Assembly (NCBI GenBank): GCA_949987565.1
Contig: OX465121.1
Location: forward strand, 5,214,956-5,278,955
Reading direction: 5' to 3'
Source of the DNA: Luidia sarsii
Lineage: Eukaryota > Echinodermata > Asteroidea > Paxillosida > Luidiidae
Length of the DNA: 64,000 nucleotides
The position numbers and the translations under genes are program-made. Of the stretch, positions 19,542 to 30,800 are shown piece after piece (position 1 is the stretch's first letter; every line of letters begins with the position of its first letter). A model generated the notes under the pieces. The model did no database searches. It was not told where the DNA came from and was given only the letters and a program-made list of their open reading frames with translations.

Positions 19542-22166
19542 TCAGATTTCCAGTTCTGTCTTCAGCCGCTCGAAGCGCTCCTTGGCTTCGTCGTAGAGCA
19601 CGTAGTCGTCGTGCAGAGCGATTCGAAGCTGCTCGGCTACCGGGTCGGGGACGCTCCTCTTCCCCGGCTGGAGTCGGTACTGCTCGGTGAACTCCTCGCG
19701 GAGCCCGCCCAGGTAGAAGGGCAGCAGTCTCTCCATCAGCCGCACGGTGGCGCCCATCTGGTCGGCGAGACCCACCAGCAGGAAGTCGTCCAGGTGGCGC
19801 AGGGCCGCGCGGAGAGTGAAGTTGGCGGTGACCGGCACCGGAAGGCCGAGGCTCCGGCCGGCGCCCTCCTCCCGAGGATCCTCCCCCGGCGGCCGGCAGC
19901 GGGCGTCCTCACCACAGAGGGCGCCGGCCAGCGAGGGCAGCGCGAAGCCGCAGCTCGCGTGCACCTTGGCCCGGCTGACCCGCGGGTCACCGCGCATGGC
20001 CGCCACCAGTGCGGCGCACAGCTCCAGGGAGGTGTTCATCGCCTCAGCTTTCAACCTCGTCCCGGGCGCCGGCTGGGCCGGCCGGCCGGCTCCGCCGGCA
20101 CGCGACGACCGGTACCGGTGCACCCTCCGTACGAGGTGGTACATGTTCACGAACCGCTCGGCCGGATCGGCCAGGACCGTGAAGGCAATTGGCTGGAAGT
20201 CTGCGTGCCGCCTGAAGTCCACGTACCTGTGGCCGCCCACGCACAGGTACGGGGTCGGGTACTGGTAGAGATACTCCACCACCTGGCGCTCGGTGGGACC
20301 CGAGCCGGCCGCTTCTTCGGCGGAGTTGCCGGCCTGCCCCCGTCCTCCCCGGGTGACGTTCTCCGGCACCACGGTCAGGAGCAGCGAGGGCACGTTATTC
20401 GCGGCCACCGTGGCCATCGGGTTGATGACGCTCAGGCTGTCGCACATCGGGATCTTCAGAAAGGTGACCTTCTGCGCCAGCATGACGTCGGCCGGCGCCG
20501 CCTCCGGGTCGCGACGCAGCAGCCGGTAGAGGGCGTGCAGTTCGTCTTCCTTGTCGCCGTTGGCGGCGCCCTCGGCAGCGGCCAGGCCGGCCGAGGCGAG
20601 ACGCTTGCGCGTCTCGTTGAAGCGTCTCTCCAAGTACGCCGTGCGCGATTCGTTTCTCCATCGGGCTAGTCTCAGCACGCTCTGCCCCGACACTCCATTC
20701 TAGATAATTATAACAGAAGTGGCAACCTACTGTTGAGACAGTACGTGGGGTTCACAAAAAGTGCGCCCTCAAGAGTTTGCAAGGCATCACAATGCGCGGA
20801 ATCTGGTCGACCCGCTTTCCAGACGAGCATTGGGTCGATACCGCGCGTTGTGATTGGCCAGCGCGTTGCCAACTCTTGAGGGCGCGCTATTGTGAATCGC
20901 CCGTATTGCGCATGACTGGCTTAAACATGTTCAGTGGCACGTCTGTTTTATGTAGCTGTTTTCATGTGGCCACGTGGAATTTGGCGCCTTTCTTGACTGA
21001 CAGCTGGAGCAATGCACAATGAATATCAGGACATCCGAATGTCACAGCGTTTAATGAGGCCGAGGTAGAGCTCAGCTGCTTTGGAGTAAAAGCTGACATT
21101 CTGCCTTTGAGAAGGGTCGTTCTAGGATCGAAACGTTAGGCCCTCCGATTTTTGGACACTCACTGTTTGGTAAGTTTAGCCAGTAAGCAGTTAGCAACAA
21201 ATTTGTGCATAGGCCTATTACTGTTTTCAAAAGTGCAACAAGATTTCAGACAATTGATGACATCACCACCTACTTTCTGGTCAGCTTTCTGGTGAGACTG
21301 GTATAAGGCTTGATTTTTTTTTATTTTTTTTTATTCGTGCAAGATCGCCCAAAACAAGACTGAAAAGCCACTCGAGGTTAAGGGCTAGAGAAAGTAGAAG
21401 ATAAAGACCAATGAAGACCGGAGATAGGAATTAACATTTCCTTTTGAAAAGAAAAAATCTTTTGGAATTGATGTCTGCAAATTAGTGCACACGATTCGTC
21501 CCAGGAATGGGGGAGCGTAAATCACACACACAACTAATATCGGTCTCAACATCCAGGAGGGTAATGACTAACACCATGCAGCTTTCTAATAATCCTTCTT
21601 CTGTATTCAGTCCTTCACAATTCTCTCTTTGATCTTTCCCCCTCTTCTCACTAATCCCTACCCTACTCATTGCCCTTCCCTTTGATCTCTCCCTACCAGC
21701 TTTACTCTTTGTCCTGTTTCCCATCCGTGTCCTATTCACCCTCTCCCCCCTTCCTTCGTGTACATGTATCTGTTTTGTCCTTGTCACTCTGTCTTTGAGA
21801 AAGGTCCTGCTAGGATCGAAAAGTCAGGCCCACTAAATTCACTAAATTTCCCCCTTCCTTCGTGTACATGTATCTGTTTTGTCCTTGTCACTCTGCCTTT
21901 GAGAAAGGTACTGCTAGGATCGAAAAGTCAGGCCCACTCAATTTTAAGACAAACAATATCGGTGCACTCACCGAGACTCCCCCGGCGTAGTCCACGGGCG
22001 AGCGAGACGACCCTGGCCCGTGCCGGGCCCGGTACGCCCCGGCGGCGGCGGAGGTACCTTCATCGCCGCCACTGCCGCCGAGGTACGGGGAGACGAAGGC
22101 TACGTGGACGGTCACCGCCAACGCCACGGCCACGATGAGCACGAAGAGACGTCTGAAGTACCTCAT
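19542..22166 (-). CDS. 2-O-sulfotransferase family protein, probably inactive
   Basis: Two exons, 22166–21972 and 20699–19542, joined GTCTCG|GTGAGT to TCTAG|AATGGA in phase 0, give 450 residues. Residues 7–26 (LFVLIVAVALAVTVHVAFV) follow RYFRR and form a type II signal anchor, so the rest lies in the Golgi lumen. Several NxS/T sequons agree. The C-terminal 300 residues resemble heparan sulfate/uronyl 2-O-sulfotransferases: YLCVGGHRYVDF (catalytic-His region), ADPAERFVNMYHLVRR and DDFLLVGLADQM, each matching a family block. However, the P-loop block VPKTAS reads IPMCDS (about 147–152), removing the PAPS-contacting Lys, and the RDPIERLVS block reads ADPAERFVN, losing the Arg and Ser. The start is the first ATG before the anchor. 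The 1.27 kb intron carries repeats. A long plus-strand ORF over exon 2 is its antisense shadow. Confidence 0.8.
20751..20896. mobile_element. Foldback element (family C), 146 bp
   Basis: It starts TTCACAAAAAGTGCGCCCTC and ends GAGGGCGCGCTATTGTGAA, with AAGAGTTTGCAA/TTGCCAACTCTT inside. It sits in the sulfotransferase intron, beside the exon. Half-copies occur at 45425–45535 and 47448–47530. Confidence 0.7.
21100..21205 (+). repeat. Hammerhead-like dispersed repeat (family P), diverged
   Basis: TGCCTTTGAGAAGGGTCGTT then CTAGGATCGAAACGTTAGGC, with the TTTAGCCAGTAAGCAGTTAG tail. The GTC of the motif is changed to GTT, so the hammerhead-like form is damaged in this copy. Confidence 0.65.
21335..21388 (+). 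repeat. Dispersed GCAAGATCGCCC repeat copy
   Basis: GCAAGATCGCCCAAAACAAG, ACTGAAAAGCCACTCGAGGT, TAAGGGCTA: the same unit as at 12310 and, reversed and in tandem, at 35.6–35.9 kb. Confidence 0.6.
21559..21950 (+). repeat. Longer family P copy with duplicated core
   Basis: From GACTAACACCATGCAGCTTT through TTCGTGTACATGTATCTG to the TTTGAGAAAGGTCCTGCTAG core (21794), then a second core at 21897. Both cores read GATCGAAAAGTC in place of GATCGAAACGTC. The same 350 bp architecture appears reversed at 31490–31870 and in part at 34400–34620, which defines the longer consensus of this element. Confidence 0.7.
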
Positions 22167-23040
22167 CGTCCGGCTGCGCTCCGAGTCGGAGAGCCTCTCG
22201 TCGATTGGCAGAGCAAGAGCAAGAGCCAGAGCAAGACCTGAAGATCAAGACCAATTACCAAGACCAGAGCAACACGGGCAGAGTAACATAAATAGCAACA
22301 AGACTCTAGAGTCGAGAAACAAGAGCTGCAACAACTATTACCAGCAACGACAGCAGAATTAACTAAGTCCAATTTTCAGCCGACAATCGCAGACGAAGTC
22401 TCTTTCCTACTCAAGCAGTCCGCCGTGTGCCTGTGGCTTTTAATGCGGGGTCCCCGAGTGCGAGCAGCTAGCCCGATACCACCACCGCAGTGCCTAGACC
22501 CTTCCTGTTTACCTCGATCCAATACAATACGACCTTCCTCTGAAATACATGTATGCCGCTATCGTTCGACGTGCTACAGGCTGGAAGATTATCGTTTCGG
22601 CGTGAAGAGTTGTCTGCAAGCGAGATCGATTTCCTATTCACTCTGTCGCCATTGTGCCCAACCGCCTCCAGTTGCGCACAAACTGCCTTTGAGGAAGTGA
22701 ATTTACGAAGGGTATCGATATCCATATTAAGTGGCTAATACAATGTACTGTGACCTCCGAGATCAAAAGAACAAAATCGTGTAGTCTTCATCCTCTAAAA
22801 ACACGAATTATGTCCAACGTAAAACGCACGTGCAGTAAAACAAAACGCAACTCAATCGTTGGAAATCAAGCAAGAAAACGTCATCCTTATTTGGGTTGGT
22901 TCGTTCATCTCTATGGCACTTCAGAGCCATCGTAGTCCGACTAATCGATTAACGGTCAAAGCAGACAGATCGATATACGCCCAGAGGTCGTAACAAAAAC
23001 ACTGACGAGTCAACTCCGATTAGTCAATGGCTAATATACG
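22167..23040. other. Upstream of sulfotransferase gene, no recognised gene
   Basis: 22205–22345 is rich in AGAGCAAGAGCAAGAGCC and CAACA-type sequence, probably promoter or 5' UTR of the gene starting at 22166. Nothing else was recognised. Confidence 0.4.
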
Positions 23041-23047
23041 GGTCAGT

Positions 23048-23465
23048 AGATTCAAAACAAGACCAAGAACAATTCTTCAAAACAAGAACAAGAAGTAAGA
23101 ACAATTCTTCAAAACAAGAACAATTCTTCAAAACAAGAACAAGAACAATTCTTCAAAACAAGAACAAGAACAAGAACGATTCTTCAGAACGAGAACAAGA
23201 ACAAGAAGTAAGAACAATTCTTCAAAACAAGACCAAGAACAAGAACAATTCTTCAAAACAAGACCAAGAACAAGAACAATTCTTCAGAACAAGAACAAGA
23301 AGTAAGAACAATTCTTCAAAACACGACCAAGAACAAGAACAATTCTTCAAAACAAGAACAATTCTTCAGAACAAGACCAAGAACAAGAACATTTTTTTTC
23401 AAAACAAGAACTATCTTCAAAACAAGAACAAGACCAAGCACGATTATTCAGAACAAGAATTCACA
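23048..23465. repeat. AACAAGAACAATTCTTCAA minisatellite
   Basis: Irregular array of CAAGAACAAGAACAATTCTTC units, with AGAACAATTCTT palindromes recurring every 20–45 bp. No coding content. Confidence 0.9.
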
Positions 23466-23734
23466 ACCAGCATGCACAAGTCAAGTAATATTAATCAAGA
23501 CAAATACCGAATCATGCACAAAATAATTACGTGAACGAGAGTATGATAAAGAGTTGTATTTAAAATCACAATTAAATTGAAATTATAGCAATAAATCTAT
23601 ATAATAGTACGTAATGATCAAATACCAAGAAGTATATTACAATTTGTTTTAAGGTAAGGTACGTTCTCAACATCTAGTATTTGACCAAGTTCAACAACAT
23701 ATAAAAATATCCAATTAGGTATTAATAACCTGAC

Positions 23735-23870
23735 TTTTTGGGAAGGCCACCATCTAAGGGCTGGATAGCTCAGATGGTAAGAGCGCTGGTATGCAAAACA
23801 AGAGGTCTCGGGTTCAAGTCCCGGTCCAGTCCAGTTTTCGTTGTTATTTGAAACAAAACAAAAAACATAT
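23735..23870 (+). repeat. tRNA-derived SINE, best-preserved head
   Basis: GGGAAGGCCACCATCTAAGG precedes a near-complete cloverleaf at 23760–23832: CTGGA/TCCAG acceptor pairing, TAGCTCAGATGG A-box, a loop with GCA in the anticodon position, CAAGAGGTC, and GGTTCAAGTCC B-box. The D-arm, the CAAGAGGTC stretch and GCA most resemble tRNA-Cys. The anticodon stem has a mismatch, so this is a SINE head and not a working tRNA. Confidence 0.7.
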
Positions 23871-24375
23871 CTTTAAAAAACATACCTTACAAAAAATATA
23901 CCTTTCTCCACAGAAAAAGTGATTGGTCAAAATCTAAGATACAATTATTCTTAAAAATATGATCTGACCAAGAAAAACAATTTGTGATTTTTTTTACGAG
24001 ACAAAATAAACACCATTTCATGTTTCCATTTTAACTAAATATCTAAGGCCACTCGTCTAGTACCTATACAATCACTGATGATTTCACTATGCATATGATT
24101 TTCGTCTCCAGACTAATAATTATAATTAAACATTTTGTTTGTTAAGTGCGTGATAATATTGCTTGCATCTGAAAGTTATTCGAGTACAATCCCAGGAGAT
24201 GTACAGTAGTCATCAACCTTCCCCCCCCCCCCCGATCTAAGTAAAGATAGTTGACAATTTGGGAAGGTCGCCATTGTTTTAAGTGATGTCTACAAGCTGG
24301 AACAGTGGGCTGGGTTAAACTACTAGCCTATGCTAATTTCATTGGATGGGAGAGATTATCAGTTAGTTTCTTCTT

Positions 24376-24965
24376 GTGTTTTACTGTTTGTTGGTTTTGT
24401 TGGGGCATTGGTTTGTTGGTCGGGGTGTTGGTATGATTATGTTGGTGTGGTGGTTTGTTGGGGTGTTGGTTTGTAGGTTTGTTGGGGTGTTGGTCTGTTT
24501 GTTTGTTGATTTGTTGGTTTGTTGGGGTGTTGGTCTGTTTGTAGGTTGGGGTGTTGGTTTGTTGGTTTATGGGTATGTTGGTTTGTTGGTTTGTAGGTTT
24601 GTTGGGGTGTTGGTCTGTTTGTTTGTTGATTTGTTGGTTTGTTGGGGTGTTGGTCTGTTTGTAGGTTGGGGTGTTGGTTTGTTGGTTTATGGGTATGTTG
24701 GTTTGTTGGTTTGTAGGTTTGTTGGGGTGTTGGTCTGTTTGTTTGTTGATTTTTTGGTTTGTTGGGGTGTTGGTCTGTTTGTAGGTTGGTTTGTTGGTTT
24801 GTTGGTTTATGGGTATGTTGGGGTGTTGGTCTGTTTGTTTGTTGATTTGTTGGTTTGTTGGTTTGTAGGTCTGTTGGGGTGTTGGTCTGTTTGTATGTTG
24901 GTTTGTTGGTTAGTTGGTATGTTGGTATATTGGTTTGTTGGTCTATTGGTTTGTTGGTTTATCTG
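24376..24965. repeat. GTTGGTTTGTTG minisatellite
   Basis: About 590 bp of GGTTTGTTGGGGTGTTGGTC-type sequence with a higher-order unit of roughly 120 bp repeated three times (24480–24840). Its 197-codon open frame (Val/Leu/Cys/Gly) is a product of the repeat. Confidence 0.9.
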
Positions 24966-25084
24966 GTAGTTGGGCAGTTTGTGGGCTCATTTTCTTTTGT
25001 TCCTTAGTGGTTCGTTCCTTCGTTCGTTGGACAATCGCCCTTCTCCCGGGGACTCATATTATGAGTCATGCAAAGCAACAGACA

Positions 25085-25303
25085 GATTGCGCGACCACTG
25101 TTTACATGCCGTCCACGTGACTTATAGTGAGTATTTTTCATCTCATTTGGTGCAGAACAGGAGTGGAAATGAGCAAAGATGACTATCACATTGTCCACAT
25201 TCTTCTTTGTACATTTCCATCGATGCTCTGTGCTAATTGAGATGAAAAAAAAAATACCCACTATAAGTCACGCGACGGCATGTAAACAGTGGTCGCACAA
25301 TCG
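25085..25303. mobile_element. Foldback element (family F)
   Basis: The left arm has TGCGCGACCACTGTTTACAT, GCCGTCCACGTGACTTATAG. The right arm has CTATAAGTCACGCGACGGCA, TGTAAACAGTGGTCGCA. The loop again pairs (TTTTTCATCTCA with GAGATGAAAAA). A lone end (ACCCACTATAAGTCACGTGA) is at 39533. Confidence 0.7.
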
Positions 25304-25381
25304 GTCAATTCCCATGGCAACAGACTGTAGTGGTTAAAATTCCGGGAGGGATGTGGCGGCGTCAGTCGGTTTGCGACGGCT

Positions 25382-27846
25382 CTAATTGCGTGCCGAAGTC
25401 CTCACCTTAAAACCATCCACAGGGGTCGTGGTGAAACGCGCCATCTCCGGTGTATCCTAAAAGAAAAAAAGGGCAACAAAAACAAAACAAGCTCATTAGT
25501 GTGATCGTTAACAGTCCATTCTGAACATCATAGGACCCTAATTATTGTGACCTGCTCCAGGAAAAAGGTGATATAAGTCACGCTATGCATTTGCCCGCAA
25601 TGGCCCGGTCAATGTTGAGAAGTTGGAATTTTCCGTACAATTTTGATTTTTTTTAAATTTCCTTCTGAAATCATATCTACAATGCTAATACTTTCAGATT
25701 TTATTCACAAAACTGGCGATTATCATCAATAAAATTTGTAAAATAACTCTTTCAATAGCGATGCGCAGAAACCATAAGGTGATATTACAACTTCTGATGG
25801 GTTATCCATCGTCAGTTGAGCTACGACGCATCATAAGGCTTTGTGAAATCCAGGCCGGGGCACCTATCAGGGTCAAAGACGGAGGAGTGAGTTACCTTCA
25901 TCTCAGGGTACTTCTCGAAGCGGAAGTTTTGGAGCATTCGGATCAGCGCCATCTTCACCTGTTGGGGTAGGGGAACACAAAATCGGCAAAGTTAATCAAT
26001 CTTCCCAATCGTCCAATTCTTGTCAAAGCAGAGTCACCTTTTTACCGGTATTTCTCCAACACAAACTCAACAGCAATTAATACAGTAATAACAAGCAATG
26101 TTTTGTGGGTTTTTTGGTGCCAAACTACAATTGTATTACTTAAACTGGACAAAGTGCAGAGTAGCTTTCCCATTTCAACCAAAATTTCTGTAAGGCACCA
26201 TTAACAACGGCCAATTATTATTCACAATGATAATACTACTGGATATCCTTCTTCAAAAGAGATGAAATTTCTAGCGCTTTTAGAAATCACAGGCTTCGCA
26301 AGTTGACATTAAATTTTAAAAAAATATTCTTGCTTTTGTCACATTTCATTCATCTCAGAATAACGTGTAAATAAGAAAAAAATAACTGTTGCAAACTGCT
26401 CACTGACTAAAATGACCTGCAATACAAAAATCTCAAAAGTTTTGACATTTTGATCCTAGCAGGAACTTTCTCAAAGTAAAATTTTCACCTGATACAATTG
26501 AACCTAATTATACAAGTTATATGACATGTGTAAATTGATATACCTACCACATGTATGGTGTAGGAAATAACACAGAATCGTTCCCCGTTTTTTCATTATT
26601 TTGGGCACACTCTTTGACTAAGAAGGTCCACTTTGTTTTGACTCCCTGAACTTCTCCCCCGGTATTCAAGGGAGGGTGTGGTCTGGGTTCCGGACTCCAC
26701 TGACCTGTAGCAGTGCAAAGCGCATGGCGATGCAGTTGCGGGGGCCCACTCCAAAAGGCATCCATGCACAGGGGTGACGGTTTTCACGCCTCTCAGGGGA
26801 AAATCTGTAAAGGGGGAAAAAACAAAAAAACAAAGAAGTGATTAGTCTGAAGCAAGACATGAGCCTCCGCCCCAATTGGTGGTAGACTACCAGCCAAAGC
26901 TGACAAATAGAACTGGGAGAGGGGTGACTAGTCTGAAGCAAGGCATGAGCCTCCATCCCTATTGGTGGTAGACTGCCAGCCAAGGCTGACAAATAGAACT
27001 GGGAGGGGTGACTACTCTGAAGCAAGGCATGAGCCTCCATCCCTATTGGTGGTAGACTGCCAGCCAAGGCTGACAAATAGAACTGGGAGGGGTGACTACT
27101 CTGAAGCAAGGCATGAGCCTCCATCCCTATTGGTGGTAGACTGCCAGCCAAGGCTGACAAATAGAACTGGGAGGGGGTGACTAGTCTGAAGCAAGGCAAA
27201 AGCCTCCATCCCTATTGGTGGTAGACTGCCAGCCAAGGCTGACAAATAGAACTGGGAGGGGGTGACTAGTCTGAAGCAAGGCACAAGCCTCCATCCCTGT
27301 TGGTGGTAGACTGCCAGCCAAGGCTGACAAACAGAACTGAGAGAGAGAGTGACTAGCCTGTGCTCCTCACCGTTCTGGGTCAAACTTCTCAGGGTCCTCC
27401 CAGAGTTCAGGGTCCCGATGGATCATCCAGACAGCGAAGCTAATGGTGGCTCCCTTGGGCACTGTATACCCTTGCAACTGAAAGTCGTTCTCCGCCTCAC
27501 GTCCGGTCCTGCAATTGACAGCATTGTGTGGGGGGGGGAAGAAATTAGTAGGGATTGGAGGGAGCAAAGGGCCCGGTGGCCAAATGACAGTTGACAGTGT
27601 CTCGCGGCCAGTCGAAGGCCGTCCACAATTGGGCCAACCGGCCAGTTGGACAGCTGAGTACCGGCTAATCAGGCAATCAGTCAACCAGCCACCCAACCGA
27701 CAAACCAATCAGCCAACTAGCCAGTCAGCCAGCCAGCCAGTCAGCCAGCAGCCAGCCAGCCAACCAACCAACCAACCAACCAACCAACCAACCAACCAGC
27801 CAGCCAGAAAACAAGCTAACCAGAACAACCAGCCAGCCAGCCAGCA

Positions 27847-27892
<46 letters not shown>

Positions 27893-30800
27893 ACAATCAG
27901 CCAACCAACCCACCAACCAACCAACCAGCCAGCCAGACAACCAACCAACCATCCGACCAAACAAAAATTAATAAAAAAGAAAGAACGAACTACAAAAAAA
28001 AAAATCAATCAATTGTCTAGACCCGATCCCACACTCGACCTTTGACCTTGGAACCGGAACCCACTGAGCTAATGCAGGCCAATTGTCAGGGGATAAACAC
28101 AACGAGCCGAAAATTCCCCCTGTTCTGTTTTCCAAACACTTACAATACAGCGGGCGGGTAGAGTCGCAGCGTCTCGGAGACGACCCAGTCCAGGTAGGTC
28201 ATCTTGCCGACCTTTTCGTAGGTGAGGTCCTCCCGTCGGGGAACGGTGGCGTCCACCTCCGCGATGAGCTTGTCCTGAATCTCGGGACGCGTGGCCAGGA
28301 TGTGGGAGACCCAGCCCAGGGTGTTGGCCGAGGTCTCAAAGCCGGCCAAGAAGAAGACCAGTCCCTGGGGAGGAGGAGGAGGAAGGGGTGTGCGGGCAGA
28401 TATCCCCCAAAAAATATCAGCACAGTCGGTGAAAAACTGATGGGGGAAGAATCTTAAAGCCCCTACACAACATTGGTAAGATCGAAAAACAGAAATGTTC
28501 ACAGATTTACATGAAACTTATACAGTTTGAAGATGGTTATGGTAGAAACCTCGCACTGAAATATTTCTGCCTAAAATGTTGTATTTTGGGAGAAATGAGT
28601 AAAAGAAATAGTTTACGTCTCACGGAGATCTAAACAATTTTTCGGAACAGTAGGGCGTTGACTGCTGCATTTTCGCGAAACAAATGAAGCGGTTGTCCTT
28701 GTCACTCTGCCTTTGAGAAAGGTCATGCTAGGATCGAAACGTCAGGCCCACTAAATTTTAAGAAAAACAAATTAAAAATTAAAAAATGCCAGGGGCACCG
28801 CAGTCACCATTACGAGGTACCCCGTCTCACCTGCGACTTGATCTCGCTCATGTCCAGCGTTTTCTTGCTGGCTTTCCTGCGGTGTTCCGCCTCCTGCTTC
28901 TCCTCCTCAGTCGCCTCAGCCTTGTCCTCCTCCTCAGCCTCCTGCTTCTCCACGTCCAACATCATCTGCAGGAAGTCCATCCTCTGGCAAGGCAAAGATA
29001 CAGGGAGCCAAGAAATGAACGCCTCTTGAGGGTAATTTTATCACTGAAAAATTTGCCGATTTCCAAGGAAAGAGAAAATTTGCGATCGTTGGAACAAAGA
29101 GGTTTTTTTTACAAATACCGCCCTCTATCTCTGAAAAAAAGTAAGCACTGAATGTCGTTTCGGAAATATTCCCGGTTGATGGCTTGAGTTGAAACTTACG
29201 CAGGTGTGCTATTTCATGAATGTTGAGTTTGACAAAGTATGGAAGTGTTTCTTTGACCCGTGCAAATGGTGTACCCTACCTTGAAGTCCACAGCTGTGTT
29301 CAACTCAGTCTCCGACTTGCAGTGCTCTCGGCAGCTTTGCACGCCGCCTATCCTGGGGTGAAACCCGGGCACTCACCTTCTCCTTCCCCGCCTTTCTCAT
29401 CTCCACGGCCTGGTCCAGAATGTTCTCAAAGAAGTTCATCGTCTTGCGGTCGAAGGTGGTCAGGTTGAAGTAGTTGGCGAGGGGCGTCAGGAACGGCAGG
29501 AACACTGGCCAGGAGGGAAGCAGAGAGTGGGAGATGGGATGGGGTTTTCTTAAATGAAGCAAGGCATGAGCCTCCATCCCTATTGGTGGTAGACTGCCAG
29601 TGATGGCTGACAAATAGAACTGGGAGGGGTGACTAGTCTGAAGCAAGGCATGAGCCTCCATCCCTAGTGGTGGTAGACTGCCAGCCAAGGCTGACAAATA
29701 GAACTGGGAGGGGTGACTAGTCTGAAGCAAGGCATAAGCCTCCATCCCTATTGGTGGTAGATTGCCAGCCAAGGCTGACATATAGAACTGGGAGGGGTGA
29801 CTAGTCTGAAGCAAGGCATAAGCCTCCATCCCTATTGGTGGTAGACTGCCAGCCAAGGCTGACAAATAGAACTGGGAGGGGTGACTAGTCTGAAGCAAGG
29901 CATGAGCCTCCGTCCCTATTGGTGGTAGACTGCCAGCCAAGGCTGACAAATAGAACTGGGAGGTGGTGACTAGTCTGAAGCAAGACATGAGCCTCCATCC
30001 CTATTGGTGGTAGACTGCCAGCCAAGGCTGACAAATAGAACTGGGAGAGGGGTGACTAGTCTGAAGCAAGGCATGAGCCTCCATCCCCTATCGGTGGTAG
30101 ACTGCCAGCCAAGGCTGACAAATAGAACTGGGAGGGGTGACTAGTCTGAAGCAAGGCATAAGCCTCCATCCCTATTGGTGGTAGACTGCCAGCCAAGGCT
30201 GACAAATAGAACTGGGAGAGGGGTAAGTAGTCTGAAACAAGGCATGAGCCTCCATCCCCTATTGGTGGTAGACTGCCAGCCAAGGCTGACAAATAGAACT
30301 GGGAGAGGGGTGACTAGTCTGAAGCAAGGCATGAGCCTCCATCCACTATCAGTGGTAGACTGCCAGCCAAGGCTGACAAATAGAACTGGGAGAGGGGTGA
30401 CTAGTCTGAAGCAAAGCATTTAAGCCTCCATCCCCTATCGGTGGTAGACTGCCAGCCAAGGCTGACAAATAGAACTGGGAGAGGGGTGACTAGTCTGAAG
30501 CAAAGCATTTAAGCCTCCATCCCCTATCGGTGGTAGACTGCCAGCCAAGGCTGACAAATAGAACTGGGAGAGGGGTGACTAGTCTGCAGCAAGACATAAG
30601 CCTCCATCCTTATTGGTGTTAGAATGCCAGCCGAAGCTGACAAATAGAACTGGGAGACAGGGGGACTAGTTTGAAGCAAGTCATGAGCCTCTATCCTAAA
30701 TGGTATTAGACTGCCAGCCAAGGCTGACAAATAGAGAGGGGCGTATACTCACCGAAGATGAACATGGCAAGAGTCATTCGAGTTTTGAAGATGTCCTTGG

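Noticed and set aside
19524..20669. 381-codon open frame on the plus strand
   Set aside because: It is the antisense of the sulfotransferase exon, kept open by high GC. The minus frame has the family motifs, splice joins and polyA signal.
23760..23832. Functional tRNA-Cys gene
   Set aside because: The anticodon stem has a mismatch, the acceptor is incomplete, and the same head occurs in many dispersed copies with a shared flank, which marks a SINE.
24376..24969. 197-codon Val/Leu/Cys/Gly frame resembling a membrane protein
   Set aside because: It is produced by a GTTGGTTTGTTG minisatellite, with no other frame evidence.
26666..30425. Repeated Ser-Gln-Phe-Tyr-Leu frames (up to 227 codons)
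   Set aside because: They are translations of the 84 bp intronic minisatellite, whose length is a multiple of three.
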